Source: Ureibacillus thermosphaericus
GTDB taxonomy: Bacteria; Bacillota; Bacilli; Bacillales_A; Planococcaceae
DNA length: 64,000 nucleotides
Direction: 5' to 3'
NCBI RefSeq assembly: GCF_012396605.1
Contig: NZ_JAAXPW010000001.1
Span: 124,001-188,000, forward strand
The notes under the pieces were generated by a model. It ran no database searches and was not told the DNA's origin. It saw only the letters and a program-made list of their open reading frames with translations. The translations under genes were made by a program, and so were the position numbers. Of this stretch, positions 35,529-45,492 are shown piece by piece (within the stretch, counting starts at the first letter, position 1; each line of letters starts with the position of its first letter).

Positions 35529-36263
35529 ATGGAAAGGCTTCAGAAAGTAATTGCTCAAGCAGGTATTGCTTCCAGAAGAAAAGCGGAGCAATTGATATTA
35601 GAAGGAAAAGTGAAAGTTAACGGTGAGGTCGTTACAACACTCGGGACAAAGGTTTCAAGAAGCGATGTTGTAGAAGTGAATGGTATAAAAGTAGAAAGGG
35701 AAGAAAAAGTTTACTACTTATTCTATAAGCCAAGAGGTGTCGTATCAACGGTATCCGATGACAGAGGACGAAAAACAGTATTAGACTTTTTTCACGATCA
35801 CGTGGAAGAGCGAATTTTCCCTGTAGGTCGACTAGATTTTGATACATCGGGCTTAATATTACTAACGAATGATGGCGAATTTGCTAACTTAATGACCCAT
35901 CCGAAATACAAAATTGAAAAGACATATATTGCAAGGTTAAAAGGGATTCCGAGTTTTGAAGATATCAAAAAATTGCGGAGAGGTATTATGCTTGAGGACG
36001 GTATGACTGCTCCTGCAAAGGTGAACATCAAAAAAGTTGATCGAAAAGCAAATAAAGCAATTTGTGAAATTACCATTCATGAAGGGAGAAATAGACAAGT
36101 ACGACGCATGTTTGACGCAATTGGAACGCCTGTTGTCAAATTAAAACGTGAAAGATTTGCTTTTCTTGACTTAAAAGGATTAAATGCAGGAGAATTTCGG
36201 GAACTTACTGCCCATGAAGTGAAGCAGTTGCGCGTGTTGGCAGAAACAGGGAAAATCGGTTGA
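35529..36263 (+). CDS. rluB: 23S rRNA pseudouridine synthase RluB
   Basis: This 244-residue RsuA-family enzyme has an N-terminal S4 RNA-binding domain (residues 1-60) and a catalytic domain with Asp103 in GRLDFDTSGL. It isomerises a uridine near position 2605 (E. coli numbering) of 23S rRNA. The ATG at 35529 follows GAGGTGA; an ATG 13 codons upstream would place that site inside the gene. It precedes resA as in B. subtilis. Confidence 0.93.
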   Translation: MERLQKVIAQAGIASRRKAEQLILEGKVKVNGEVVTTLGTKVSRSDVVEVNGIKVEREEKVYYLFYKPRGVVSTVSDDRGRKTVLDFFHDHVEERIFPVGRLDFDTSGLILLTNDGEFANLMTHPKYKIEKTYIARLKGIPSFEDIKKLRRGIMLEDGMTAPAKVNIKKVDRKANKAICEITIHEGRNRQVRRMFDAIGTPVVKLKRERFAFLDLKGLNAGEFRELTAHEVKQLRVLAETGKIG

Positions 36264-36366
36264 TACTATGTTCATAGTGATAACCTTCATAAACATTTCA
36301 AATTTGGCCTTTAAATATTTGCTATAATGAAAGAGATTGGAATGTTCTCTTCAAGGAGGTTGCTGA

Positions 36367-36900
36367 ATGGAAAAGAAAAAGAAACGTTCGATTATTAGAG
36401 GAATCATACTTGGAGTATTGGCTTGTGCAATTATTTATACAATATACAATACTGCGACAAAAGATACAGTAGAGGTTTTAGCTGATGGAGATACAGCTCC
36501 TGATTTCGAATTAGTAGATTTAGAAGGGAACACACATCGTCTATCTGATTACAGAGGTCAAGGGGTATTTTTAAATTTCTGGGGAACATGGTGTGAACCG
36601 TGTAAAAAAGAAATGCCTGCGATGGAACGACAATATCAACAATTTAAGGATCAAGGTGTACACATTTTAGCAGTAAATATAGCTCAGTCCAATTTTGAAG
36701 TAGAAAATTTTGTTGAGCAGTATAATCTTACTTTTCCAGTAGTCATTGATAAAACAAAAAGCGTGATGCAAGCTTATAATGTTGGGAAATTACCTGCAAC
36801 TTATTTAATTACTCCGGAAGGAAAAGTGAAAAGAGTTCCTCCTGGTGAATTGTCAGAAGAACAAATTCAATCTCTTATGGAGTCAATTAAGCCAGAATAG
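36367..36900 (+). CDS. resA: ResA, thiol-disulfide oxidoreductase for cytochrome c maturation
   Basis: The 177-residue protein has an N-terminal membrane anchor (residues 8-28) and an extracytoplasmic thioredoxin fold with the Cys76-Glu-Pro-Cys79 motif specific to ResA. It reduces the CXXCH cysteines of apocytochrome c before haem attachment by ResB-ResC. AAGGAGG precedes ATG 36367. A TATAAT at 36323-36328 may be the operon -10. It is the first gene of resABC. Confidence 0.95.
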   Translation: MEKKKKRSIIRGIILGVLACAIIYTIYNTATKDTVEVLADGDTAPDFELVDLEGNTHRLSDYRGQGVFLNFWGTWCEPCKKEMPAMERQYQQFKDQGVHILAVNIAQSNFEVENFVEQYNLTFPVVIDKTKSVMQAYNVGKLPATYLITPEGKVKRVPPGELSEEQIQSLMESIKPE

Positions 36901-36914
36901 GAGTATTTAAAATT

Positions 36915-38567
36915 ATGGAAAAAATCTCATGTGTTTGTGGTCATGAAAACCCATTTGGTACAAAGATTTGTGAAAAATGTGGTAGACCATTATCTGAAGA
37001 AGCGAAAGCTCAAAAAGTTCTTGATATGCGATACGATGGTACAGCCATTCGTTCTAAAACATACAACAAATCCATTATTGATAAAATCTGGAATTTCTTT
37101 TCGAGTGTTAAAGTCGGTGTATCGTTAATTATTATTACACTAATTGCATCAGCTCTTGGTACGATTTTTCCTCAAGAATTTTACGTTCAAGTGGCTACAC
37201 AAGAAGAGAAAGCGCTTTATTATAAACAAAACTATGGCGTTTTTGGTGAACTATATTACAATTTAGGTTTATCTGATTTGTATAGTTCGTGGTGGTATCA
37301 GATTCTAGTAGGGCTATTAGGAATCTCCATTATCGTAGCAAGTCTTGACAGAGGTCTTCCTCTATATAAATCGTTAAAAAATCAACGTGTAAAGCGCCAT
37401 GAAAGCTTTATGAAAAGACAGCGAATTGTTGCTCATGGGCCAGTAACAGAAGGCGATTCTTCAAAAACCCTTGATTTAATTGAAGAAAAAATGAAAAATT
37501 TACGTTATAAAGTTCGTCGAGATGGAAACGCTTTATTGGCAGAAAAAAATCGCTTTGCCCGCTCTGGTCCATACATAAATCACCTTGGGCTTATTATCTT
37601 CTTGTTAGGAGTAATGTTACGATTCCTACCGGGATTCCACGTAGATGAATCGATGTGGATTCGCGAAGGAGAAGTTCGTGCGATTCCTGGAATGGATGGA
37701 TATTTCCTAGAAAATAAACAATTTATTTTAGAAACTTATGACAATGATCCAACGAGAGCACAAATTGAACAAGGTGTTGCTGCCATTGCGAAGAACTATC
37801 AGACGGATGTAAAGTTATATAAACAGGCTGAAGGTGCAGTGTTAGGGGATACGGAAAATATGGAACTCGTTAAAGAGTATTCCATTCGTGTTAACTACCC
37901 ATTAAAATATGATGGTTATGCTATTTATCAAATGGATTATCGATTAAATGAATTAAAATCAATGACGTTCGAATTAACCCATAAACAATCTGGTGAGTCT
38001 CTTGGATCGATGAAAATCGATTTGACAAATCCAGAAAAAGAATATGTTTTAGGTGAAAATACAAAAGTTCAAATCTTGAACTACTACCCAGACTTTTCTG
38101 GACTAAAAGATGGTGTTCCTCAAACTGCATCCCAATATCCAAATAACCCTGCTTTTGTGTTTAAAATGATGACACCGGATAAGCCAGAAGGGGAAGTAAG
38201 TTTCGTTTCAATTGGTGCTTCTCCAATTGAAGCGGGGGAAAATGAATATAAAATGACCTTTAAAGGTGTAGAAACAAGAAATGTATCAGGATTAACAATT
38301 CGAAAAGATGTAACGATTCCTATCTTGATTATTGGTGGAGTTATTTTCTTATTAGGATTAGCAATTGGTTCTTATTGGAATCATCGTCGCCTGTGGGTAC
38401 AACAATTAGAAGATGGCAAAATTATGCTTGCTGCCCATACAAACAAAAACTGGTTTAGCATGAAAAAAGATTTAGATGTTGTGACAGAATATGCGCATTT
38501 ACCTCAATATATTGACCAACTAGAAGAAAAAGATGAGAAGGATAAGGAAGGTGACGGTGCCGAATGA
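36915..38567 (+). CDS. resB: ResB, cytochrome c biogenesis (system II haem ligase subunit)
   Basis: The 550 residues contain an N-terminal cytoplasmic zinc-ribbon-like motif (Cys6, Cys8, Cys19, Cys22), membrane segments near residues 65-85, 130-150 and 225-245, a large external domain, and a last membrane helix near 475. ResB with ResC delivers haem and joins it to c-type apocytochromes. It follows resA by 14 bases and overlaps resC as ATGA. The length matches the family (about 540). Confidence 0.94.
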   Translation: MEKISCVCGHENPFGTKICEKCGRPLSEEAKAQKVLDMRYDGTAIRSKTYNKSIIDKIWNFFSSVKVGVSLIIITLIASALGTIFPQEFYVQVATQEEKALYYKQNYGVFGELYYNLGLSDLYSSWWYQILVGLLGISIIVASLDRGLPLYKSLKNQRVKRHESFMKRQRIVAHGPVTEGDSSKTLDLIEEKMKNLRYKVRRDGNALLAEKNRFARSGPYINHLGLIIFLLGVMLRFLPGFHVDESMWIREGEVRAIPGMDGYFLENKQFILETYDNDPTRAQIEQGVAAIAKNYQTDVKLYKQAEGAVLGDTENMELVKEYSIRVNYPLKYDGYAIYQMDYRLNELKSMTFELTHKQSGESLGSMKIDLTNPEKEYVLGENTKVQILNYYPDFSGLKDGVPQTASQYPNNPAFVFKMMTPDKPEGEVSFVSIGASPIEAGENEYKMTFKGVETRNVSGLTIRKDVTIPILIIGGVIFLLGLAIGSYWNHRRLWVQQLEDGKIMLAAHTNKNWFSMKKDLDVVTEYAHLPQYIDQLEEKDEKDKEGDGAE

Positions 38568-39745
38568 GTTTAATTGATATTAGTGGTAATTTACTTTTTA
38601 TAGCATTCTTTGCATATATTATAGGTACGGTTTTCATAGCGGGTTCCATTAAAAGAAACGATGGTGCTGCTAGTAGAGCCGAAAAATGGGGAAAAATAGG
38701 AATTGTGATTGCAATTATTGGTTTCATTTCCCAGCTAGGCTATTTTATTACCCGTTGGATCTATGCGGGACATGCTCCTGTAAGTAACATGTTTGAATTT
38801 ACTACAGCCTTTGGAATGTTCCTCGTTGGAGCATTTATATTAATCTACTTTATGTATCGTGTTACGGTTCTTGGTTTAGTGGCATTACCGATAGCAGTAC
38901 TATTTATTTCTTATGCAACAATGTTCCCAACAGAAGTAACGCCACTTGTGCCATCGCTACAAAGTAATTGGCTAACTATTCACGTTGTAACAGCGGCAAT
39001 TGGACAGTCGATTCTTGCTATTAGCGCAGTGGCTGGACTTGTTTATTTACTAAAGGAAGTAGATCCAAAAACAAGCTCAAGGGAACGTTTTTGGCTTGAA
39101 GCCATTTTATATTTCTGCGTAGTTGTAATCGGCTTTGTACTTGTAACGATTACATTCCGCGGCATGGGATATGAAGCACAATTTACTTATGTTAATAATA
39201 ATGGTATGGAATCTGAAATCGTTTATAATATGCCGGCATTATTCGGAATGAATGAATCTGAATTAAAAACGGAAGGCGTTATGGAGCCGCTAGTCGAAAT
39301 GCCTGCGATTATTAATGCGAAGAAATTAACGACTGTTGTATGGTCATTCTTGGTTGGAACGATTCTATACTTGTTATATCGCTTCATTGTGCGAAGACCG
39401 ATTTGTGAGTTGCTTCATCCTTTAGTGAAAAAAGTAAACTCTCATTTAGTTGACGAAATTGGATATCGTTCTGTATTAATCGGATTCCCTGTCTTCACAT
39501 TAGGGGCTCTCGTCTTTGCCATGATTTGGGCACAAGAAGCTTGGGGCCGTTACTGGGGATGGGATCCAAAAGAAGTATGGGCTCTCATCACTTGGTTATT
39601 CTATGCAGCTTATCTTCATTTACGTTTATCTAAAGGATGGGAAGGAAGAAAGTCTGCTTGGCTCGCATTAATCGGATTTGCAATCATCATCTTTAATCTC
39701 GTCTTTGTAAACTTAGTGATTGCAGGACTCCATTCATATGCATAA
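38564..39745 (+). CDS. resC: ResC, CcsA/CcmC-type haem-handling membrane protein
   Basis: This 393-residue protein has about eight transmembrane helices and the tryptophan-rich [18 protein letters not shown] haem-binding motif (from about residue 327) with flanking histidines. It exports and presents haem to ResB-bound apocytochrome. Its start overlaps resB by four bases with AAGGAAGGTG upstream. A terminator-like hairpin follows at 39788 before resD, so resDE can also be expressed separately. Confidence 0.95.
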   Translation: MSLIDISGNLLFIAFFAYIIGTVFIAGSIKRNDGAASRAEKWGKIGIVIAIIGFISQLGYFITRWIYAGHAPVSNMFEFTTAFGMFLVGAFILIYFMYRVTVLGLVALPIAVLFISYATMFPTEVTPLVPSLQSNWLTIHVVTAAIGQSILAISAVAGLVYLLKEVDPKTSSRERFWLEAILYFCVVVIGFVLVTITFRGMGYEAQFTYVNNNGMESEIVYNMPALFGMNESELKTEGVMEPLVEMPAIINAKKLTTVVWSFLVGTILYLLYRFIVRRPICELLHPLVKKVNSHLVDEIGYRSVLIGFPVFTLGALVFAMIWAQEAWGRYWGWDPKEVWALITWLFYAAYLHLRLSKGWEGRKSAWLALIGFAIIIFNLVFVNLVIAGLHSYA

Positions 39746-39787
39746 TTTCTATATACTATAATAAACGTATAAATATTAATAAAATGT

Positions 39788-39822
39788 GAAAGCTCTCCTC
39801 AAAACTGTGGAGAGCTTTCTTA
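39788..39822 (+). terminator. terminator of resABC
   Basis: A perfect GAAAGCTCTCC/GGAGAGCTTTC stem has a ten-base loop and a short T-rich end. Confidence 0.85.
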
Positions 39823-39896
39823 ATAGTCTTTAATTTTTATTCATAAAATTGTACAATGAATGTAGGTAGAGATTGCAAAGAGAGGGGTTAGACATC

Positions 39897-40613
39897 GTGT
39901 CTGAAAAAGTGTCTATTTTAGTTGTAGATGATGAAGATCGCATTCGTCGCCTGCTAAAAATGTACTTAGAACGGGAAGGTTACGAGGTAGATGAAGCTGA
40001 GAACGGTGAAGTAGCGTTAAAAAAGGCACTAGATAATGATTATCATTGTGTCATTTTAGATATCATGATGCCGGAGAAAGACGGATTACAAGTTTGTGAA
40101 GAGTTGAGAGAGAAGAAATCTACTCCCATTATTTTACTGACAGCAAAAGGCGAAGAAGCAAACCGTGTGCAAGGTTTTGAATTAGGTGCGGACGACTATA
40201 TCGTAAAACCATTTAGTCCACGAGAAGTGGTGTTGCGAGTGAAAGCGATTTTACGCCGCTCAAGTGCATTAAATCAAGTTTCTAGTACAACTACATCTCG
40301 AGATATCGTTGTGTTCCCTCATTTAACTATCGATAATGATGCACACCGAGTAACATGTGATGGACAAGAAGTAAACTTAACACCGAAAGAATATGAGCTA
40401 CTTTACTTCTTAGCTAAATCACCAGATAAGGTATTTGATCGCGAACAATTGTTAAAAGAAGTATGGCACTATGATTTCTTTGGTGATTTGCGCACAGTCG
40501 ATACGCATATAAAGCGCTTACGTGAAAAGTTAAACCGCGTATCAGACAAAGCAGCTAAAATGATTGTAACCGTTTGGGGCGTAGGTTACAAATTCGAGGT
40601 AATCAATGACTAG
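39897..40613 (+). CDS. resD: response regulator ResD
   Basis: This 238-residue OmpR-type regulator has a receiver domain (Asp11-Asp12, phospho-acceptor Asp55, conserved Lys in VKPF) and a C-terminal winged helix. ResD controls aerobic and anaerobic respiration genes, including cytochrome biogenesis. The GTG at 39897 has GAGGGG nine bases upstream; a TTG at 39873 overlaps that site. It overlaps resE by eight bases and follows its resABC targets. Confidence 0.94.
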   Translation: MSEKVSILVVDDEDRIRRLLKMYLEREGYEVDEAENGEVALKKALDNDYHCVILDIMMPEKDGLQVCEELREKKSTPIILLTAKGEEANRVQGFELGADDYIVKPFSPREVVLRVKAILRRSSALNQVSSTTTSRDIVVFPHLTIDNDAHRVTCDGQEVNLTPKEYELLYFLAKSPDKVFDREQLLKEVWHYDFFGDLRTVDTHIKRLREKLNRVSDKAAKMIVTVWGVGYKFEVIND

Positions 40614-42387
40614 AATATGGAATAGTATTGTCGGGAAGCTATGGGCAACCATATTGCTTCTCGTTTCGTTTGTGTTATTTATTTTCACAGTTGCCATGCT
40701 TGAATTCTTAGATGATTTCCATATGAAACAAGCGGAAAGTTCGCTTAAGCAAACAGCAACGACCATCTCGAACATTGTTGCACATACAGATATCGATCAA
40801 ATCACCGATGAGTTGTTGGAAGACTTATTAAATGGAGATACAAATGGATTTATTGCACTAAATAATCAAACTGTTATATCCAGTTATCAAACTGGAATAA
40901 ATCAAGAAAAAATTCGAAATGCTTTGTTAAATTCTAAGGAATTTCAACGAGTCTTAGATACGAATGAACCGCTTATAAGACAAATGATTTTATCTTCTCA
41001 AGCGGATGAAGATAAAATGGAATCCTATTTTGTTTTAGGCTATCCATTATCGATTGAGCATGAAGTGCAAGGAGTTCTATTTATTTATCAAAACCCTTCT
41101 GCTCTTCACGAAACGACGAATCAAACGACGAAGATTGTCTTTCTCTCAGCATTTATCGCCTTTGTATTAACAACATTTTTTGCCTTTTTCTTATCTTCCA
41201 AAATTACGTTACCTCTCCGAAAAATGCGTGCCTATGCATTTGATATTGCAAAAGGTAAGTTTGATGAGCAATTGCCAACAAATCAAAGCGATGAAATTGG
41301 TCAATTAGCTGTAGCTTTCAATCAAATGGGGCGTCAGTTAAAACATCATCTCGAAGTCATTAATCAAGAAAAAGAACAGTTGTCTAACATTCTCACTTCA
41401 ATGACAGATGCGGTAATTACGTTTAATCGTGATAAAACGATTTTGCTGAGCAATCCTCCAGCTGATCGATTATTACAACGTTGGTTTATTCGAAATGGGG
41501 TCGATAAAGAATTATTCTTACCAGAAGAAATTTATGCCATGTTAGATCATGTTCTAACTTTTGAAGATAAGTTGGAAGAAGATTTGGAAATAGACGGTTC
41601 GTACTACCGCATCACCATCAGTCCATTAAAAAGCAGTGGACAAGCAATCCGTGGCGCGATTGCAGTCATACGTGATATGACTGAACAAATTAAATTGGAT
41701 AAATTACGTTCAGACTTTATTGCTAATGTTTCTCATGAATTAAGAACGCCAATTGCCATGTTGCAAGGATATTCAGAAGCAATTATTGATGGTGTTGTTG
41801 AGTCAGAGGAAGACAAGAATGAGATGATTAAAATTATTTATGATGAGTCTCAACGAATGGGTCGCCTAGTAGCGGATTTATTGGATTTAGCTCGAATGGA
41901 ATCTGGACATACGACGCTTGTAAAAGAGTCTGTACCAATCAACCCTGTCTTTGAACGAATTACGCAAAAGTTTAGTCAAGTGGCGAAAGAAAATCATATT
42001 CAATTAATGTTCCATACGGAAATGTCAGATGATGTATTGATAAATATCGATGAAGACCGAATTGAACAAGTGTTAACAAATTTAATTGATAATGCGATAC
42101 GTCATACACCAGAAGACGGCAGTGTAACGGTGTCATTGGAACAAGAATTATCTTATTTGAAAGTGCAAGTATCTGATACAGGAGAAGGAATTCCGAAAGA
42201 AGATTTACCATTTGTGTTTGAACGTTTTTATAAGGCGGATAAGGCGAGAACACGCACGAGGAAAGTTGGCACTGGTTTAGGACTAGCTATCGCTAAAAAT
42301 ATCGTTGAAGCCCATAATGGTAATATAAGAGTTGATAGTGAAGTTGGAGAAGGAACAACTTTTACTTTCTATTTGCCTTTAAACTAA
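40606..42387 (+). CDS. resE: sensor histidine kinase ResE
   Basis: This 593-residue membrane kinase has two transmembrane helices (about 10-30 and 178-200) around an extracytoplasmic sensor domain, then HAMP, a PAS domain (about 260-355), HisKA with His377 (NVSHELRTP) and a HATPase domain with N, G1 and G2 boxes to the C-terminus. The layout and size match ResE. It phosphorylates ResD in response to redox or oxygen state. The start overlaps resD by eight bases. Confidence 0.94.
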   Translation: MTRIWNSIVGKLWATILLLVSFVLFIFTVAMLEFLDDFHMKQAESSLKQTATTISNIVAHTDIDQITDELLEDLLNGDTNGFIALNNQTVISSYQTGINQEKIRNALLNSKEFQRVLDTNEPLIRQMILSSQADEDKMESYFVLGYPLSIEHEVQGVLFIYQNPSALHETTNQTTKIVFLSAFIAFVLTTFFAFFLSSKITLPLRKMRAYAFDIAKGKFDEQLPTNQSDEIGQLAVAFNQMGRQLKHHLEVINQEKEQLSNILTSMTDAVITFNRDKTILLSNPPADRLLQRWFIRNGVDKELFLPEEIYAMLDHVLTFEDKLEEDLEIDGSYYRITISPLKSSGQAIRGAIAVIRDMTEQIKLDKLRSDFIANVSHELRTPIAMLQGYSEAIIDGVVESEEDKNEMIKIIYDESQRMGRLVADLLDLARMESGHTTLVKESVPINPVFERITQKFSQVAKENHIQLMFHTEMSDDVLINIDEDRIEQVLTNLIDNAIRHTPEDGSVTVSLEQELSYLKVQVSDTGEGIPKEDLPFVFERFYKADKARTRTRKVGTGLGLAIAKNIVEAHNGNIRVDSEVGEGTTFTFYLPLN

Positions 42388-42559
42388 AATAGTTTTTGGA
42401 TCAGAATTCGTGGATATTCTAGGTAAATGAGTTGCAGAAATTTGGAAAGATAGGACTTGCCATTCTGCAAAAGTATGGTACTCTTTTACCTGGAGTAGAA
42501 GCGAATTCTTTTTTTATATAAATGTTGAAGAACATTTAAAAGAAAAATAGCTCTCCAAA

Positions 42560-42585
42560 TGAAACATTTTACGATTTGAAACGAC
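42560..42585 (+). promoter_or_regulatory. ECF-type promoter of sigX
   Basis: TGAAAC (42560-42565) and CGAC (42582-42585) are separated by 16 bases, close to the consensus for extracytoplasmic-function sigma factors (TGWAAC-N16/17-CGWC). Its place 25 bases before sigX fits autoregulation by sigma-X. Confidence 0.7.
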
Positions 42586-42609
42586 AAAATTAATAAGGAT
42601 GGAGGTGGC

Positions 42610-43149
42610 ATGGATTTGAAAGAATCCATATTCCATCGACTGTATGATCAATATCATCAAGATGTATTCCAATTTTTAATCTATTTAGTAAAAGATCGAT
42701 CGGTTGCGGAAGATTTGTCTCATGAAGTATACGTTCGTGTTTTAAAATCATACGAACGTTTTCAAGGGAAAAGTTCTGAAAAAACTTGGCTTTTTGCTAT
42801 CGCAAAAAATGTGGCAATCGATTATTTTCGAAAAAATGCAGTTCGCTCAGCCCATTCTTTTACCGCCTTTGATTGGGAAACAGAACAACTAGTATCACCA
42901 ACAAAATCACCAGAATCTTTCATAGAATTAAATGATGAGACAAGGCAAATACTAGAGGCGCTGGAAAAATGTACAGGTGATCAACAAATGGTGATAATTA
43001 TGCGCTATTTTCAGGAATTATCGATTGCTGAAACTGCAGCAATTTTAAATTGGACAGAAGGTAAAGTCAAAACAACACAACACCGTGCAATTAAACAATT
43101 GCGAGAATTACTATCACGAAACAAGGAGGCGAGTCAAAATGAATCATGA
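42610..43149 (+). CDS. sigX: ECF sigma factor sigma-X
   Basis: The 179-residue factor has only sigma regions 2 (residues 8-80, with EDLSHEVYVRVLK and TWLFAIAKNVAID) and 4 (120-170), the ECF architecture. In B. subtilis SigX follows resE and modifies envelope charge and composition under stress. The ATG at 42610 has GGAGGTGG upstream. It overlaps the downstream anti-sigma gene by 11 bases. An ECF-type promoter sits just upstream. Confidence 0.9.
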   Translation: MDLKESIFHRLYDQYHQDVFQFLIYLVKDRSVAEDLSHEVYVRVLKSYERFQGKSSEKTWLFAIAKNVAIDYFRKNAVRSAHSFTAFDWETEQLVSPTKSPESFIELNDETRQILEALEKCTGDQQMVIIMRYFQELSIAETAAILNWTEGKVKTTQHRAIKQLRELLSRNKEASQNES

Positions 43150-44347
43150 ACATTGGGATGAGGATCGAATTGAAGAGCTATTAAAAAATGTTCCAAAAAT
43201 TCATGATGTCCGTTCAAAAGAAGAAGTATTTGAACGATTAAAAAGAGATGGAGTATTTGATGAAGAGCCTCCGAAAAATTCACCAATTATTAAAAAGAAA
43301 ACGAAAATTATGCCATGGTTGATTGCTGCTTGTGCTGCGTTATTAGCAGCTGTTCTCATACCATCTTTGACGAACAATTCAATGGAGGAACAAGCAATAT
43401 TAAATAGTGAACAAGATGATTCCAGTGGAGATCAACAGGAAATGGAAACTTTTGCTCTTCCGAATGACATGGAAGAAAAGGAAAACTTTGTACCTATGTC
43501 AACATCGGACGCTGATATTAAAACTGCTGTATATCCTGAACAATTGGAAGGAAACACTCTTTTCAAGATTGGTCTTGCAAGCGATGAAGCAGAAAGCATT
43601 CCAGTAACAATCTTAATCCCAAATGAAAAAATTGTAGAAGATTTTGGGAAAGACAATCCAACACAGGTGGAGTTATACAATGAATATGCTCCGCAGTTAA
43701 ATGAAAAGTTACTAGGGTTTAATGAATATCATCCATATGTGGGTGAAATAACAGAAAGTGAAGGAAAGGTTATTCATAAATTACCGAATAATCATCCATA
43801 TGATGAAGATGCGGCAACTTATTATGCTACTTTAACAGATACCTTCTCTGATTACAGTGAAATGGAAATTGTTGATGAAAACAGCGAACCGGTAATTTTG
43901 GAAGATATTGGGGAAGAATATACCCTATTAACTGAAAAATCAAAGCAACATAGTTACTTTAAATATGTGCAAAATGATGGATCGGAGTTTTTAGCACCGA
44001 ATTTTAGAGAAACTTATTCAACAGTAGAAGAAGCAATGGAAGCGTTAAAGGTAAGTACAAATGATATTTACAAATCAGTGATTTTACCCAATGCTGATTA
44101 TTCCGTATCTGTCAATCATGATGTAGTAATAATTACATTTAAAAATCGCTTAGATTTATTTGAGTATAATCAAGTGGAAGCGATGCAAATGATTGAAGCG
44201 ATGTTATTAACAGCAGCTGGATATAATAAATCGGTACAATTTGAAAACATTGTACAAACAGAATGGGAAGGTTTCGATTTTACAAAACCGTTGCCAATTC
44301 CAGTTGGACCGAATGAGTTGCCATATACTGTATTAGAAAATAGATAA
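43139..44347 (+). CDS. rsiX: RsiX, membrane anti-sigma-X factor
   Basis: This 402-residue protein has a cytoplasmic N-terminal domain (residues 1-55) that should bind sigma-X, one transmembrane helix (about 58-76) and a large extracytoplasmic domain. The N-terminal EHWDEDRIEELLKNVPKI stretch resembles RsiX. The ATG at 43139 has AAGGAGG upstream, inside the end of sigX, so the pair is coupled. Loss or proteolysis of RsiX would release sigma-X. Confidence 0.88.
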   Translation: MNHEHWDEDRIEELLKNVPKIHDVRSKEEVFERLKRDGVFDEEPPKNSPIIKKKTKIMPWLIAACAALLAAVLIPSLTNNSMEEQAILNSEQDDSSGDQQEMETFALPNDMEEKENFVPMSTSDADIKTAVYPEQLEGNTLFKIGLASDEAESIPVTILIPNEKIVEDFGKDNPTQVELYNEYAPQLNEKLLGFNEYHPYVGEITESEGKVIHKLPNNHPYDEDAATYYATLTDTFSDYSEMEIVDENSEPVILEDIGEEYTLLTEKSKQHSYFKYVQNDGSEFLAPNFRETYSTVEEAMEALKVSTNDIYKSVILPNADYSVSVNHDVVIITFKNRLDLFEYNQVEAMQMIEAMLLTAAGYNKSVQFENIVQTEWEGFDFTKPLPIPVGPNELPYTVLENR

Positions 44348-44441
44348 AGTTTTCCATTTGGGTATTTTGAAATTGATTGAGAAGAAGTATTAGAAATGCC
44401 GGGATAATATATTTTTATATATTTAAAAATTGATTGGAGTG

Positions 44442-44490
44442 CCGGGGTGAGTGCCTCTGTCGCAACGCTTTCGAGGCAAAGCGTACCCGG
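44442..44490. other. imperfect GC-rich intergenic hairpin after rsiX
   Basis: CCGGG (44442-44446) pairs with CCCGG (44486-44490), and GCCTC (44453-44457) with GAGGC (44473-44477). The composition is richer in G and C than the surroundings. It may be a small repeated element or a structured RNA. No T tract follows, so it is not a typical terminator. Confidence 0.45.
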
Positions 44491-44548
44491 TTCGAAAATC
44501 ATTTTTTAGATTTTATCCAACCTTTTTATATTTGATATGTGAGAAAGT

Positions 44549-44585
44549 ATGCGAAAAGACAAGGATATTGCTTTTCGCATTTTTT
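44549..44585 (+). terminator. terminator between rsiX and the decayed permease
   Basis: A perfect ATGCGAAAAG/CTTTTCGCAT stem with a 12-base loop is followed by TTTTT. Confidence 0.88.
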
Positions 44586-44597
44586 CTTTTATCGCAT

Positions 44598-45209
44598 TTA
44601 TCCATAGACGATTAATATAGCAAATAAGGGTATCAAAGTATTGGTATTTTGAATGGTAAAGTGCACTTGTTCATCGAGGTACAATTGCTTTATAGGACTC
44701 AAGAGCATGTAATAGCTCCAAATAATGAATGTTTGGAATTTAGATGAGATAAAGTTGCTCGTTAAACCAAGAAATGCTCCACTCATTCCAAGTGTTAAGG
44801 AAAAAGCTTGATTTTTTAATGTCATCGATGCCCATTGCTGCAATGGAATGATGGTAAAACAAGTCAATGATGTACCCAATAAAAAAATGAATAGTAATTC
44901 GTAAGGTACATTTTCAAGACCTTTATACATACCAAATGCCCAAATGAATAAAAATTGACAAATGCTTACAAATAATAAAAGGATTGAAGAACAAAAGAAT
45001 TTTGCGAAATACATCTGTTTTTGATTCATCGAAAGGGTAAGTAACAGTTTCCACGTATCCCCTTTATGTTCCATATCACATATACGAGAAACGCAAATGG
45101 CCGATAAAATTGGCAAAAAAACACAGTTTAATGAAGAAATTGTTAATATCATTAACTCCCATTTTGCAGTTTCAGCGTATTTATCAAGCAACAAACTGTG
45201 AAGAAGCAA
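44598..45209 (-). pseudogene. truncated ABC-2 permease, lantibiotic-immunity type
   Basis: The 203-residue frame has five or six membrane segments and the cytoplasmic motif EHKGDTWKLLLTLSMNQKQ near residues 47-65, typical of bacteriocin-immunity permeases (LanE/LanG, MutE type). Such proteins are about 245 residues and start before the first helix. Here the N-terminus is missing and the frame begins inside the remains of an opposed response-regulator gene. No ATPase or second permease is nearby. I read it as the residue of a deleted immunity locus. Confidence 0.6.
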
Positions 45210-45430
45210 AGCAAATTATTCAATTGATTAAGCCTGATCTAGCAATTTTAGATGTGATGTTGCCAGATGGCGATGGTTTTTCTCTCTTATCGACCATTCG
45301 CCAATATTCGAATATACCTGTTATTTTTTTAACGGCAAGAGGAGAAGATGAGGATCGTTTGCTTGGGCTTGGACTAGGAGCTGATGATTATATAATAATA
45401 AAGAATGATTGTTTTAATACTTCATATTAA
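45173..45430 (+). pseudogene. truncated response-regulator receiver domain
   Basis: From about 45173 the plus strand encodes a receiver-domain fragment with the phospho-acceptor segment AILDVMLPDGDG, the conserved Thr/Ala (FLTARGEDED) and GLGADDYI. It lacks the N-terminal acidic pair and ends after ADDYI with an unrelated short tail and stop. The winged-helix output domain and any kinase are gone. The fragment begins over the truncated permease and stops just before the -35 of the FMN-riboswitch promoter. Regulators of this kind often control bacteriocin-resistance transporters. Confidence 0.7.
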
Positions 45431-45434
45431 TTCC

Positions 45435-45463
45435 TTTACAAATACTCGGAATACTCCTATAAT
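45435..45463 (+). promoter_or_regulatory. promoter of the FMN riboswitch-ribU transcript
   Basis: TTTACA (45435-45440) and TATAAT (45458-45463) are separated by exactly 17 bases. A start near 45470 would put the whole aptamer in the leader. Confidence 0.75.
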
Positions 45464-45492
45464 ATTACTAAATTAATAATAAAATAATGATT

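Noticed and set aside
45110-45172. Upstream part of the open frame preceding the receiver fragment
   Set aside because: Residues before about 45173 do not look like a receiver domain and are antisense to the permease remnant, so the fragment was started later.
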